Of a stretch of 64,000 nucleotides of DNA, positions 1 to 10,108 are shown piece by piece. Within the stretch, counting starts at the first letter, position 1. Each line of letters begins with the position of its first letter. This stretch comes from Acidimicrobiales bacterium (lineage in GTDB: Bacteria > Actinomycetota > Acidimicrobiia > Acidimicrobiales > Iamiaceae): NCBI GenBank assembly GCA_025463985.1, contig JAODBM010000002.1:124001-188000 (forward strand), written 5' to 3'. The translations under genes were made by a program, and so were the position numbers. The notes under the pieces were generated by a model. It was not told where the DNA came from and did not search any database. It worked only from the letters and a program-made list of their open reading frames with translations.

Positions 1-1020
1 CTTGGCCAGGCTCTTGGCCGCCACGCCTCCGGCGGAGTCGAACTGGCCGCCGACGTAGATCGCTCCCGAGCCGGGGTCGACGGCCACCGCGGCGACCGTG
101 CCGGTGGTCTGCGCGGCCGTGAGCACCCCGGAGCCGTAGGACGTCCAGCCCGATCCGTTCCATCGGGCGAAGCTGGACGTCAGGACCGCCCCGGCCTGCT
201 CGTACGTGCCTCCGGCGTACAGCTGGCCCGCCACGTCGAGCAACGCTCGCACCCGGCCAGGCCGGGTCTTGCCACAGCTCGTGCACGTCTGGATGCCCGC
301 GCCCAGCGGGCTGAACTTGCCGGTCGCCGGGTCGTAGGACGCGACGCTCATGGCGGGAACACCGCCGGCGTGGTCGAACTGGCCGCCGAGGAACAGGTGG
401 GTCCCGTCGGTCGCCAGCGCCTCCACGTCCTCCGGTATGGGCAAGGACGGGTCGGTGGCGACGCCCGATCCGACCGGGGCCCACCACAGGCCGTTCCACA
501 CGGCGAGATGGCGGGCCGGCTTTCCGCCAGCGGTCGTGAAGGTGCCGCCGACGTAGACCTTGCTCCCGATGACCGCGATGGCGTTGACCGTGCCGTTGAG
601 GCCGGTGCCCATGGGAACGAATCCGCCGCCGGTCCAATGGGCGACATGCGCGAACGAGCTCGTCGGCATCCCCGCGACGGAGACGAAGTCTCCGCCGATA
701 TAGGCGTCGCTCCCCGCGTAGGTCACCGCCGTGACCGCCCCGTCGGTGCCCTGCAGGCCGAAGCGTCGATCCCAAGCGGGCGCTGCAGCAGCGGACGTCG
801 CCGCCAGCCGGTTGCCCGCTTGCGCCACGACCAGCGGCGCCGACCGACTGCTCGCCCGGGAGATCGGCGCGGCGGCCACCACGTTGGGGGTCGTCACCGC
901 CACGAGTGCCCCGGCCACCGTCATCACGCGAAGCCCTGCCGCCAACCCGACCCGGAGACCGCCGACCGAGCGCCGAGCGCCTCGGAGCCGCAGCGTGGCC
1001 ACTGCTCGTTCGACCCTCAT
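1..1020 (-). CDS. Secreted propeller-type repeat protein, partial (3' end beyond window)
   Basis: Not in the ORF track because it runs off the left edge; I translated it by hand. The visible 340 residues start with ATG at 1020. An Ala/Val-rich stretch (roughly residues 27-52, ending in VVAAAP) looks like a signal sequence after a long basic N-terminus. It is followed by repeats of about 50-60 residues with the pattern YVGGxF..AGG..A..LAxW.G..W (YIGGDFVSVAGM, YVGGTFTTAGGK, FLGGQFDHAGGV, YAGGTYEQAG, YVGGQFDSAGGV). These resemble the delta-60/Kelch-like blades of beta-propeller proteins, so an extracellular structural or binding role is inferred. It is divergent from the DUF4214 protein gene. 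Exact family and C-terminal anchoring are unknown. Confidence 0.75.
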   Translation of the reverse strand, partial: MRVERAVATLRLRGARRSVGGLRVGLAAGLRVMTVAGALVAVTTPNVVAAAPISRASSRSAPLVVAQAGNRLAATSAAAAPAWDRRFGLQGTDGAVTAVTYAGSDAYIGGDFVSVAGMPTSSFAHVAHWTGGGFVPMGTGLNGTVNAIAVIGSKVYVGGTFTTAGGKPARHLAVWNGLWWAPVGSGVATDPSLPIPEDVEALATDGTHLFLGGQFDHAGGVPAMSVASYDPATGKFSPLGAGIQTCTSCGKTRPGRVRALLDVAGQLYAGGTYEQAGAVLTSSFARWNGSGWTSYGSGVLTAAQTTGTVAAVAVDPGSGAIYVGGQFDSAGGVAAKSLAK

Positions 1021-1268
1021 GCCCCGCCATCCCTCTCCGCCCCGACTGGGTGCCCGTTCACCGTACGGTCGAAGGACCGTGCTTCATATACGGGGAACCC
1101 CGTGTTCTCGCCGTCGAGGGTCGATCGTCCTGGTGGCGCTGGGCACTCACCGGCCGGAGCTCACGCCCGGCCAGCCCCGGCGCTCAACGCAATCGGGCCT
1201 GAGAGCTGAAAGCGGTAGGGTCGCGGGCGGTCGGGCCGCGATCGGGCCCGGGCGGGAGGGCGCGTCGA
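1021..1268. promoter_or_regulatory. Divergent intergenic region with three short palindromes
   Basis: The 248-bp gap between two outward-facing genes for secreted proteins must hold both promoters. Visible elements are ACCGTACGGT (1060-1069, perfect palindrome), CGGTC-GAAG-GACCG (1066-1079) and CGGGG-AA-CCCCG (1091-1102). TATATA-like sequence at about 1085-1090 may be a -10 box for the minus-strand gene. The palindromes could be operator sites; no regulator is identified. GGGAGGG just before 1269 is the ribosome binding site of the plus-strand gene. Confidence 0.4.
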
Positions 1269-4205
1269 ATGGCGACGACGAAGCGGCACAGCCGTGCTGG
1301 GCTGGCGAGCCTGCTCGCGGTAGCTCTTGTGGCCGCGGGGTCGGTCGCGACATCGACGCCGGCGGGCGCCGTGCCCACGGCGGAGCTGTCGATCGATCAG
1401 ACGAGCCTCAACCTCGGTCCGGTGGCGCCCGGGGGAGTCGTCCGCGGCACGGTCCACATCAGCAACGTGGGCACGGCGCCGCTGACCGGCCTGGCCAACG
1501 GCGACCCGACCGATCCGCGGTTCAGCGCGGCCAACGCGTGCCCTGCGAGCCTCCCCGCGGGGAGCGGCTGCAGCCTCGACGTGGCCTTCGCCCCGCCGGT
1601 CGGCCCGGCGACGGCCACGGGGACAGTGGACGTCATGTCGAGCGCCGGGACACGCACGGTGCACCTCTCGGGCACGGCGGACACGCCGACGTTCCCGATC
1701 GAGGTCGGCGTGAGCGGCCTCGACTTCGGGGAGGTGCCGATCGGCTCGAGCTCGGCGCCCCAGCCGGTGACGCTGACGAACGTGACGACCGCTCCCGTCT
1801 CGCCCAAGTTCGGGCTGTCGTTCCTGCCTGACCCGCCCTTCTTCCAGTCGAGCACGTGCACGGCAACGCCCATGGCTCCCGGGGCCAGCTGCGCGTTTCG
1901 CTTCCGCTTCTCGCCGACCAAGACCGGATACGCGTCGACCACCCATCTGGTCCAGCTGAGCGTCGGCGGCAAGAGCCGGTCGGTCAACGTCGAGCTCAGG
2001 GGCCACGGCATGTCGAACCTGCGGGTGTCGGGCACCCTGCACGACTTCGGCGAGGTGAAGGTCGGCTTCGGGTCGACGCAGAGCCTCCTCACGGAGGTCA
2101 CCAACACCGGCGCCGTCTCGACCAGGCTCACCGTCAGCGGTGAGTCGGCCTCGGGTGCCTTCCACGCGGTTGACGGATGCTCCGGTGTGGCCATGGCGCC
2201 CGGGGCCAGCTGCACGATCTCCTACTCGTTCGGGCCGACGTCGGCGACCCCATCGAGCCTCACCGACGACCTGGTGCTGACCGACGGCGCCCGCCACCTC
2301 TCCACCCCGGTGACCGTCCACCTCAGTGGCAAGGGCGTGTCGGGGAGCCCGTTCCCGCTCGTGACCTCCTCCACCGGCCTCGACTTCGGGACCCAGCTCA
2401 CCGGGTCGCCGGGGGTCACGCATCAGATCGTCGTGTCGAACATGGGGAGCTCCGATGTTGCGCTCGGGCTCTCCGGCCTCCAGCCCGACCCCAACTTCCC
2501 GATCCTCGGCAACGGGTGCGGGGCGACCCTCGCCTCCGGCTCCAGCTGCTCGGTCTTCTACGTGTTCAGGCCCGACCAGATCGGCACCTACGGGTCGTTG
2601 TCGACCTTGACCCTGACGGCCGACGGATCGTCGCGGAAGGTCACGGTGGTTCTGTGGGGCGTTGCGCTGACGCCCGTCCTCGTGTCGCCCTACCGGTTCG
2701 ACTTCGGCACCACACCGATCGGCGTCAGCGCCCCGGTCTTCGAGACCGTGCTCAGGAACCTCAGTCCCGTGTCCCTCGTGGCCGTCGACGGCGTTTCGGC
2801 CGGCCTGCCCTTCCTGTCGAGCACCGACTGTGGCAACGGGGTGCCGGCCGGCGGCACGTGCAAACTCGATCTCAGCGAGCGCGCGACCTCGACGGCCGCC
2901 CAGTCGCAGACCATCGCCATCGGGCTCACGCCCAACAGCGCGGCCCACTACTCCGTCGACCTCGCGTACTCCTCGGCGGGCGGCGCCCCCACCGGGGCCA
3001 AACCCTTCGTCGGGGCCACGTCGCTCGACGCCGGGCTGGTGAAGGTCGGAGGCACCCGCCAGGTCTCGACCGTGGTCGCCAACACCAGCTCGGCGAGCAT
3101 CCCGGCCCCGATGCTGGCCGTGCCGCCCGACCCGCGGTTCACGGTGGCCGACCTCTGCGGTCCGGTCCCGCCCGCGGACACCTGCAGGGTCACCTACACG
3201 CTCCACGGCTCGATGCCCGGCGACGTGTCGACCACCGCCACGATCAGCGCGGGTGGCCACTCGACGACCGTGCACCTGCACGGCGTGGTGGTGGCCGCGC
3301 CCCATGCCGGGGCCGACGCGGCGACGGCGATGCGCGGGGTGCCCTACCAGGTCACCACCGTGGCCGCCGGGCTCCTGGCCAACGACACGGGCCGCGACGT
3401 GTTCATCTCCGCCCACACGAACCCGGCCCACGGCACGCTGGCGGTGCAGACCGACGGGCGCTGGTCGTACCTGTCGTCGGGCTACGTGGGGCCCGACTCG
3501 TTCACCTACACCGTCACCGACGCGGTGGGTCAGACGTCGACGGCCACGGTCGCCATCACCGTGCGGGCCAACACGGCGAACGAGGCGTTCGTGCGCTCGG
3601 CGTTCGCCGACTTCTTGGGCCGGGCCCCGACCGCCAACGAGCTGTCGACCGACGCGGGCGGTCTCGACGCCGGCACGTTGAGCCGGGGCACCGTGGTGTC
3701 CGGGTTGGCGTCGTCGAGCGAGTGGGTGTCGGCGGTCGTGAACCAGTTCTACCTCGACACGTTGGGCCGGCCCGGCGACGCGGGCGGGGTGGCCTACTGG
3801 ACGAACCGGATCCGCACGGGAGCCAGCACGCCGGCCCAGGTGGCGGCGGAGTTCTACGCCAGCGACGAGTACTTCCACCACACCGGCGGCACGAACCAGG
3901 CCTGGGTCACCGCCGTCTATCACGCGCTGCTCGGCCGGGCGCCCGACTCCGCCGGCCTCGCCTACTGGACCGGCCAGGTGGCGGCCACGGGCCGTGCACC
4001 GGTCGCGTTCCGCCTCTACCAGTCGTCGGAGTCGTGCCACACCCGGGTTCGCAAGCTGTACCAGAAGCTGCTCGCCCGCCTGCCCGACCCCGGCGGCGCC
4101 GACTACTGGGCCACCCAGGTCGCCGACCACGGCGACATCGCCCTGGCCGCCAACCTGGCCGCCAGCACCGAGTACTTCAACCGCTCCCAGACCCGCTTTC
4201 CCTGA
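1269..4205 (+). CDS. Secreted multidomain protein: ASH/choice-of-anchor D repeats, cadherin-like domain, DUF4214 C-terminus
   Basis: 978 aa. Residues 1-34 form a signal peptide (basic start, Ala/Val-rich core, cleavage after AGA). About six repeats of roughly 110 residues follow, each with an L.FG.V..G......V...N motif and a pair of Cys. They match ASH/choice-of-anchor D type Ig-like repeats. Near residues 690-770 is a cadherin-like tandem-repeat domain (LLANDTG ... GPDSFTYTVTDA). Residues about 772-975 are DUF4214-like, with repeated LGRAPD..GLAYW units, seen in S-layer and cell-surface proteins. The likely role is a surface or matrix protein. The start at 1269 has GGGAGGG about 9 nt upstream. 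The very long reverse-strand and +2 frame ORFs over this gene are shadows caused by GC bias. Confidence 0.88.
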   Translation: MATTKRHSRAGLASLLAVALVAAGSVATSTPAGAVPTAELSIDQTSLNLGPVAPGGVVRGTVHISNVGTAPLTGLANGDPTDPRFSAANACPASLPAGSGCSLDVAFAPPVGPATATGTVDVMSSAGTRTVHLSGTADTPTFPIEVGVSGLDFGEVPIGSSSAPQPVTLTNVTTAPVSPKFGLSFLPDPPFFQSSTCTATPMAPGASCAFRFRFSPTKTGYASTTHLVQLSVGGKSRSVNVELRGHGMSNLRVSGTLHDFGEVKVGFGSTQSLLTEVTNTGAVSTRLTVSGESASGAFHAVDGCSGVAMAPGASCTISYSFGPTSATPSSLTDDLVLTDGARHLSTPVTVHLSGKGVSGSPFPLVTSSTGLDFGTQLTGSPGVTHQIVVSNMGSSDVALGLSGLQPDPNFPILGNGCGATLASGSSCSVFYVFRPDQIGTYGSLSTLTLTADGSSRKVTVVLWGVALTPVLVSPYRFDFGTTPIGVSAPVFETVLRNLSPVSLVAVDGVSAGLPFLSSTDCGNGVPAGGTCKLDLSERATSTAAQSQTIAIGLTPNSAAHYSVDLAYSSAGGAPTGAKPFVGATSLDAGLVKVGGTRQVSTVVANTSSASIPAPMLAVPPDPRFTVADLCGPVPPADTCRVTYTLHGSMPGDVSTTATISAGGHSTTVHLHGVVVAAPHAGADAATAMRGVPYQVTTVAAGLLANDTGRDVFISAHTNPAHGTLAVQTDGRWSYLSSGYVGPDSFTYTVTDAVGQTSTATVAITVRANTANEAFVRSAFADFLGRAPTANELSTDAGGLDAGTLSRGTVVSGLASSSEWVSAVVNQFYLDTLGRPGDAGGVAYWTNRIRTGASTPAQVAAEFYASDEYFHHTGGTNQAWVTAVYHALLGRAPDSAGLAYWTGQVAATGRAPVAFRLYQSSESCHTRVRKLYQKLLARLPDPGGADYWATQVADHGDIALAANLAASTEYFNRSQTRFP

Positions 4206-4534
4206 TCCTCCCCCGGCCCAAAGCTGCGCCTCGGTAACGTGGGTCCTCGTGGGCGGCTGGCCACGCCGGCCTGCTGCACCTCCCCGGCTACCAGCGACAG
4301 CAGGTCGCCGCCGACTTCGGGGTGCCGATCGAGGACCTCGAGGACGCGCTGCGTGTCGCATCCCGACGAGCTGCCTGACCTCTTCCTCGATCGAAGCTTG
4401 GCCCGGATCCAGGTGCCGGGACTGCGAGCCATGTTCCACGGCGTGCTGCCGCTGGAACCGAGGTGGCGACGAGCGCGAGCCTCGGTGTGGCTAGGTGCGG
4501 CGGGGAGGAGCCGGCACCTAGCATCCGACCTGCC
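4206..4534. other. Intergenic region with a possible gene remnant
   Basis: 329 bases between two plus-strand genes. The frame 4238-4378 is open for 46 codons and ends in a protein-like stretch (LPGYQRQQVAADFGVPIEDL), but it has no ATG and no good start near its beginning, so it may be the 3' remnant of a decayed gene. A TAGCAT hexamer about 10 nt upstream of the deaminase ATG at 4535 could be a -10 box producing a nearly leaderless mRNA. I see nothing else. Confidence 0.3.
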
Positions 4535-5749
4535 ATGAACAGGTTTCTCAAGTCGCTCACCGACGGATCGCCGCGGGCGGAAGGCGTCCTCGCCGTCCAG
4601 CATCTGCAACGGGCACTCGATGCCGACGTGATCTCTGCCGACACCGAGATCCCGGGGGCGAACCTCCAGCCGGCGAGCCTCGATCTCAGGCTTGGGTCCG
4701 AGGCGCTGCGGCTGCGGTGCAGCTTCCTCCCGAACAGGTACGACGTGGAGACGCGCGTCGCGGGGCTGACCGATGGTGAGCCGATCGACCTATCAGGGGA
4801 CGGCGCCATCCTCGACAAGGGAAGGCCCTACCTGATCCGCCTCCAGGAACGGCTCGCCCTTCCGCCGGAGCTCCGGGCTCGCGCCAACCCGAAGAGCTCG
4901 ACCGGGAGAGCCGACGTGTTCACGCGAGTGATCACCGACAAGGGTCGCACGTTCGACGACATCCGGCCCGGCTACCACGGCGCGCTGTGGCTCGAGGTCG
5001 TCCCGTTGTCTTTCGCCGTGCGTGTTCGAGAAGGGCTGACGCTCAACCAACTGCGCCTGTCGATCGGATCGACGCGGTTGTCCGATCAGGAGATCGCCGA
5101 GATGCATCGCACGCTCCCGCTGCTGTACCGCGGGGGCGGAGTCGTGAACGATGCGCAGTTCACGGTTTCCAACGGCCTGTTCCTCGGGCTCAACCTGAAG
5201 GGGGACCGCTCGGGTTTCGTCGGCTATAGAGCACGCAACGCCACTCCTCACCTCGACCTACGTCAGGTCGGTGAGGCCGACATCGAGACGTATTGGGAGC
5301 AGGTCCACAAGGAACCAGGCGATCAGATCGCCCTCGAACCGCGGCGCTTCTACCTTCTCATGTCCGACGAGGCGGTCGTGATCCCTGCAACGTGTGCCGC
5401 TGAGATGACCGCGTACGACCCGACCAGCGGTGAGCTGAGGACGCACTATGCGGGCTTCTTCGATCCTGGCTTCGGATACGGCCGAAAGGGTGAGATCAAG
5501 GGGTCCACTGCCGCCTTGGAGGTTCGAGCGCACGACGTCCCGTTCCTCATCGAGCACCGCCAGCCAGTGTGCAAGCTGACGTTCGAGCACATGTTGGACG
5601 AGCCCGACGCCGTGTACGGCGAGTCGATCGAGTCCAACTACCAACAGCAGACGAGCACGCTCGGCAAGCACTTCCCCCGAGGTCCCGGCGCGCCGCCCGA
5701 CAAGAAGCCGCGTTCCGACGACCACACGCCACAGCTGTTCCCCGGGTGA
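4535..5749 (+). CDS. dcd: 2'-deoxycytidine 5'-triphosphate deaminase, long two-domain type
   Basis: 404 aa. It deaminates dCTP to dUTP for thymidylate synthesis. The first half carries RANPKSSTGRADVFTRV, the long-form version of the dCTP deaminase KSS..R nucleotide-binding loop. The second half has a second copy of the fold, with FDPGFGYGRKGEIKGSTAALEVR corresponding to the DPGF..G..T.E catalytic strand. Usual short Dcd proteins are about 190 aa; this double-length form is best known to me from Alphaproteobacteria, so transfer is possible. I use ATG 4535 rather than the GTG at 4463 in the track. The upstream extension is not conserved-looking, while MNRFLKSLTDGS leads straight into the domain. 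It stands alone, not in an operon. Confidence 0.82.
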   Translation: MNRFLKSLTDGSPRAEGVLAVQHLQRALDADVISADTEIPGANLQPASLDLRLGSEALRLRCSFLPNRYDVETRVAGLTDGEPIDLSGDGAILDKGRPYLIRLQERLALPPELRARANPKSSTGRADVFTRVITDKGRTFDDIRPGYHGALWLEVVPLSFAVRVREGLTLNQLRLSIGSTRLSDQEIAEMHRTLPLLYRGGGVVNDAQFTVSNGLFLGLNLKGDRSGFVGYRARNATPHLDLRQVGEADIETYWEQVHKEPGDQIALEPRRFYLLMSDEAVVIPATCAAEMTAYDPTSGELRTHYAGFFDPGFGYGRKGEIKGSTAALEVRAHDVPFLIEHRQPVCKLTFEHMLDEPDAVYGESIESNYQQQTSTLGKHFPRGPGAPPDKKPRSDDHTPQLFPG

Positions 5750-6021
5750 CGGGCCGTCGCCCATGAGCGCCGGGGGCGTCTATCACTGACCGACGCGTCG
5801 CTTCGCCGTCGCCCGCACGATCACTGCCTGACAGGAGAAACGCCAGGGCAACCGCGATCGCCGCCGGAACCCACCCGAGGACGAACAAGGTGAGGGCGGC
5901 CCAGGCGGCACCGACAAACTGCCTCGCGACAGATCCGGTGATCTGCTGCTCAGCGGCCGTCGAGGTCGGAGCGTGCGGTTGAGGGGTTGGGTCGCCAGTT
6001 CTTGAGCGCCGCGTCCCACAG

Positions 6022-6699
6022 TCACGCGCCGCAGCTGCCAGGCGCCGCGCTGGGACCGCAGAGGTAGAGGTTGCCGGGTTGGGTGGTCAGCGTGTCCGAT
6101 GCGGGGTCGAGTGACAGGGAGATCGGACCGATCGGAACGTCGGCGGGGTCAGTCGTGTGACGGATACGGCCGAACGCGCGGTTGCCACGCGTGGTCGTGA
6201 TCACTCCATCCGCGTGAAGGCCCGGGATGATCGTGTTGCCTTGGAACGAGTCGCACGGAGGCGGGCTCGAGGCGCAGTCGACATAAAGCCGCGCCTCGAC
6301 AACGAAATGCCCGTCGCCGCCAAGGATCAGCTCCCGCGAGTGCCCGGCCCAGGTGCCAGCAAAACGCCCGATGTCGACGCGCGTCGTGGGCGGAGCCGTA
6401 GCTGTGGTCGTGCTCGGCATCGTGGTGCTTCTAGCGGCCGTGGTCGTCGTCACGGCAGTGGTCGTCGAAGTCGTGGTCAACGACGTGCTCGTCGTCCCGT
6501 TGATGCTGCCGATCGCCACCCACCGGCCACTCCGCAGCAGGCACCGCCCGACGCCCGCCGTCCGCTCGCAATGGTCTCGGGCTGCAAGGTCGACAGTCGA
6601 CGATGCGGAGCAAGCCAGGAGCAGGCACACGCCTATGCCGGCGCTCACGAGCCGAACCAGAGGGCGCCTTCGGCGGATCACCGAGGGCAGAAGTCTCAC
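6022..6699 (-). CDS. Lipoprotein with Thr/Ser-rich linker, paralogue of the upstream gene
   Basis: 225 aa, unrecognised family. The GTG at 6699 overlaps the TGA of the preceding gene (GTGA), which suggests translational coupling and is preferred over the track start at 6801. The N-terminus has a basic region, a hydrophobic core and a lipobox (LLLAC, Cys30), so the product is probably a lipoprotein. After it comes HCERTAGVGRC...VAIGSINGTT, a module shared with the neighbour. A 40-residue Thr-rich linker follows, then a C-terminal domain with four Cys (YVDCASSPPPCD ... LYLCGPSAAPGSC). The shared first module and different second domains suggest duplication followed by domain swapping. Function unknown. 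Confidence 0.65.
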   Translation of the reverse strand: MRLLPSVIRRRRPLVRLVSAGIGVCLLLACSASSTVDLAARDHCERTAGVGRCLLRSGRWVAIGSINGTTSTSLTTTSTTTAVTTTTAARSTTMPSTTTATAPPTTRVDIGRFAGTWAGHSRELILGGDGHFVVEARLYVDCASSPPPCDSFQGNTIIPGLHADGVITTTRGNRAFGRIRHTTDPADVPIGPISLSLDPASDTLTTQPGNLYLCGPSAAPGSCGA

Positions 6700-7409
6700 G
6701 GGAACCAGTACGCACTGATGACGGCAGACGGGTACACGGTCTCGCATGGGATGCCGTTTCCGTCCGCGTCCATCCGCGCCGGCGAGCCCTGGCTGTACCA
6801 ATAACCGACAGCCTCGGCGTACGACACTCCGGCCATGTACAGGTCAACGCAGAACAGACCGCCTGCCATGCCCCCGTATGAGGTCTGCGGGGTCTGAACG
6901 CCCCAGTACGCCGCGACGTCAGACCGCGGGAAGACCGTCTCACATGGGATGCCATTGCGATCCGCGTCCATCTGATTGGGCTGCCCGTGCAGTCTCCAAT
7001 AGTCGACCGCCGCCGAGTACGAATAGCCACGACCGAACAAGTCTCGGCAGAACAGGCCCGCGGGCTCGGCTCGCACATCACCCGGACCGGGCCGAGTCGT
7101 GATCGTGCTTGTGCTGGTGCTCGTGCTCGTGCTGGTGCTGGTGCTGGTGCTTGTGCTCGACGCAATCGATGCCGACGTCATCGGTGCCGGCGGCGCGGTG
7201 GTGCCGTTGATGCTCCCGATCGGCACCCACATGCCCTGGCGCTGCACGCAACGACCGACACCAGCGGTCAGCTCGCACTGATCACGAGCCGCGTTCGAGC
7301 CCGAGCCTTCAGCTCCGCAGGCGGCGGTCGCAATCAGCGACGCCGCCACCGCGCCACACCTGATCGCCTGGCGTAGCCACCGCACTCGCCCGCGCCGATC
7401 ACCCGCCAT
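6696..7409 (-). CDS. Lipoprotein with two Excalibur-like calcium-binding repeats
   Basis: 237 aa from ATG 7409, preceded by GAGGGGATGGGG as ribosome binding site; the track start at 7751 is too long. Signal peptide with lipobox IATAAC. The module QCELTAGVGRCVQRQ...PIGSINGTT is shared with the downstream lipoprotein. A (ST)n linker follows, encoded by a hexanucleotide repeat. Two C-terminal repeats of about 50 residues each contain F(C)x(D)L...A..YW and end in MDADRNGIPCE / MDADGNGIPCE, the DxDxNGxxCE signature of Excalibur domains, which bind calcium at the cell surface. First gene of a two-gene unit with the lipoprotein at 6022-6699. Confidence 0.75.
   Translation of the reverse strand: MAGDRRGRVRWLRQAIRCGAVAASLIATAACGAEGSGSNAARDQCELTAGVGRCVQRQGMWVPIGSINGTTAPPAPMTSASIASSTSTSTSTSTSTSTSTSTITTRPGPGDVRAEPAGLFCRDLFGRGYSYSAAVDYWRLHGQPNQMDADRNGIPCETVFPRSDVAAYWGVQTPQTSYGGMAGGLFCVDLYMAGVSYAEAVGYWYSQGSPARMDADGNGIPCETVYPSAVISAYWFP
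7104..7158. repeat. Hexanucleotide microsatellite coding Ser-Thr linker
   Basis: About nine copies of a GTGCTN GTGCTC-like hexamer lie in frame inside the Excalibur lipoprotein gene and encode the (Ser-Thr)n linker on the minus strand. Repeat number could vary by slippage in steps of two residues without breaking the frame. Confidence 0.8.
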
Positions 7410-7878
7410 CGCCCCATCCCCTCGGATGCTCTGGCCCGCGAATCGGCTCGCTCGTCGAACCTGCCCGCGTCGCCCTCCGGACGGTAGCCCGCTGACCCCT
7501 GCGCCGCACGAGGCGACCGCCAGGCGCTGCGTGCCGCGCTTCGAAGCATGCGGCCCTGTCCGCCGGATCCAGTAGCGGCCCTCGTCTGCGTTGGCCGCTT
7601 TGTGATTCTGAGGCGGCGCGTATGCGCGACCGGGTGGTCCACCACCACTTCGACATCGAGCTCGACGTGCCTGGTGGACGATCACGGTTGACCTTCGAGC
7701 GCCCCTCGACCTGCGCCCCGAACCGATGCCGGAGTGACCCGCCAGGCACACCGATGCCCGACGTCGGTAGCCGAACCGTCAGACGTCGTCGAGCCTGCCG
7801 ATGACACCACGGCTCACGCGACCCGCCCGCGACTCGACCGCCTCGGTGGCCGGACGTGGGCGCCGGGCCATGCCGAGG
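7410..7878. other. Intergenic region, no supported gene
   Basis: 469 bases between the lipoprotein start and the sigma-factor stop. Several short frames are open (for example 7622-7804 plus, beginning MRDRVVHHHFDIELDVPGG), but none has a clear ribosome binding site, domain or sensible length. The promoter of the lipoprotein pair must lie in the left part. No strong hairpin or repeat was recognised. Confidence 0.4.
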
Positions 7879-9032
<1,154 letters not shown>

Positions 9033-9036
<4 letters not shown>

Positions 9037-9440
9037 TGGGTGACGGTGGGCGGCGCGGTCAGGAAGGGGCGGACCTCCAGCCATTCGTGGATCGGTTCGC
9101 CGCCGGCCCCAGGTGCAGCCGACAGCTCACCGGCGAGCTCGATCGCTCGCTCGTAGCTGTCGACGTCGATCACGAACCATCCCGCGATCAGGTCCTTCGT
9201 TTCGGCGAACGGGCCGTCGGTCACCGGCGGTTGCCCGTCGCCGTCGGAACGCACCCACACGCCGTCGGGCGACAGCGCCTGTCCCTCGATGAGCTCGCCA
9301 CTGCTCTCGAGCCGACCTGCGAAGTCGTTCATGAACTGCATGTGTGCCTCGACCTCGTCGGGCCTCCATTGATCCATCGGGACACCGTTGACGGCCTCCG
9401 GCGCGCCTCGGTAGTGCTTGAGCAGCAGGTACTTGGCCAT
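9033..9440 (-). CDS. YCII-related (DGPF) protein
   Basis: 135 aa, starting at ATG 9440 after AAGGAGAACACC (strong ribosome binding site); the track extension upstream is rejected. It shows MAKYLLLKHYRGAP, the signature VTDGPFAETKDLIAGWFVIDVDSYERAIELA and a C-terminal EVRPF, all typical of the YCII/DGPF family. Members are small ferredoxin-like alpha/beta proteins; in ECF42 loci they are the conserved partner, but their biochemical role is not settled. It is translationally coupled to the sigma factor downstream. Confidence 0.88.
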
Positions 9441-9643
9441 GGTGTTCTCCTTGTGCGGCGCCGGCCCGGCGGCCGGGTGCACCACTGGGACGGAGCAGGC
9501 GCCGACTTCTCGACATCACCAGGGGGAATCTTGCACGAGAGCTCTGCGGGTCGCTCCGGTGGAGTGAGCGACGGAAGCGCTACCGGCTCGGAGAGACGCC
9601 GCCATCCGCCGGTCGCCTCATCGATTCAGTTCCAGCTCAACGA

Positions 9644-10108
9644 TCAGTATTCGCCCTTGATCACGAAGTACGAGCCGCGGATGGTTCCAGCCAGCTTCGA
9701 CTTCTGTCTCGCGAACTTGAACCGCGAGGCCAGCTCCTCGGGGACATCCATCCCGTCGGAGAGCTTGAATCCGACGGCCCGCTTCGCTGGCGAGTCGATC
9801 GTGTACATCACGTTGATCGACAGGCCGCTCTCGTAGAAGACGTAGTCCATCCGGATGTTCTCGACCTCGAAGGTCGTCGCCTCCAAAGGTCGGGAGGAGA
9901 TGACGATGTCGCGCTCCTCCTTGAGGATCCGGTGCACCCGATCGATCGTCTCCGTGGCCTGATCGGCCGGCTCCACGGTGAAGACGTGGTCGTACTTGTT
10001 CTTGAAGTAGCGGGCCTCGTTCGCCCGAAGCCCGGCCAGCGCGGGCGCTACCGGCGAGGACTCCAGGCCGACGGTCGAGACGGAACCGAAGTCCACTGCG
10101 TAGGACAT
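9644..10108 (-). CDS. Conserved-looking hypothetical protein, 154 aa
   Basis: I do not recognise the family. The start is ATG 10108, with CTGGAGAGTGGG directly upstream; the 60 residues added by the track lack coding character. The product begins MSYAVDFGSVSTVGLESSPVAP and contains an alternating charged alpha/beta-like pattern (RYFKNKYDHVFTVEPA..., DVPEELASRFKFARQKSKL). There is no signal peptide and no membrane segment, so it is probably cytoplasmic. It stands alone, divergent from the small exported protein at 10348. Confidence 0.55.
   Translation of the reverse strand: MSYAVDFGSVSTVGLESSPVAPALAGLRANEARYFKNKYDHVFTVEPADQATETIDRVHRILKEERDIVISSRPLEATTFEVENIRMDYVFYESGLSINVMYTIDSPAKRAVGFKLSDGMDVPEELASRFKFARQKSKLAGTIRGSYFVIKGEY

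Noticed and set aside
1161-4439. 1092-aa minus-strand ORF and 686-aa plus-strand ORF (2177-4237)
   Set aside because: Arg/Gly/Pro/His-rich shadow frames opposite or across the well-defined DUF4214 protein; low-complexity composition and no domains.
5547-6021. Minus-strand frame with a hydrophobic stretch (FVLGWVPAAIAVALAFLL)
   Set aside because: Looks like a membrane segment, but the only start is a TTG at its edge and the frame then runs 200 nt antisense into the dCTP deaminase gene. At most a decayed fragment.
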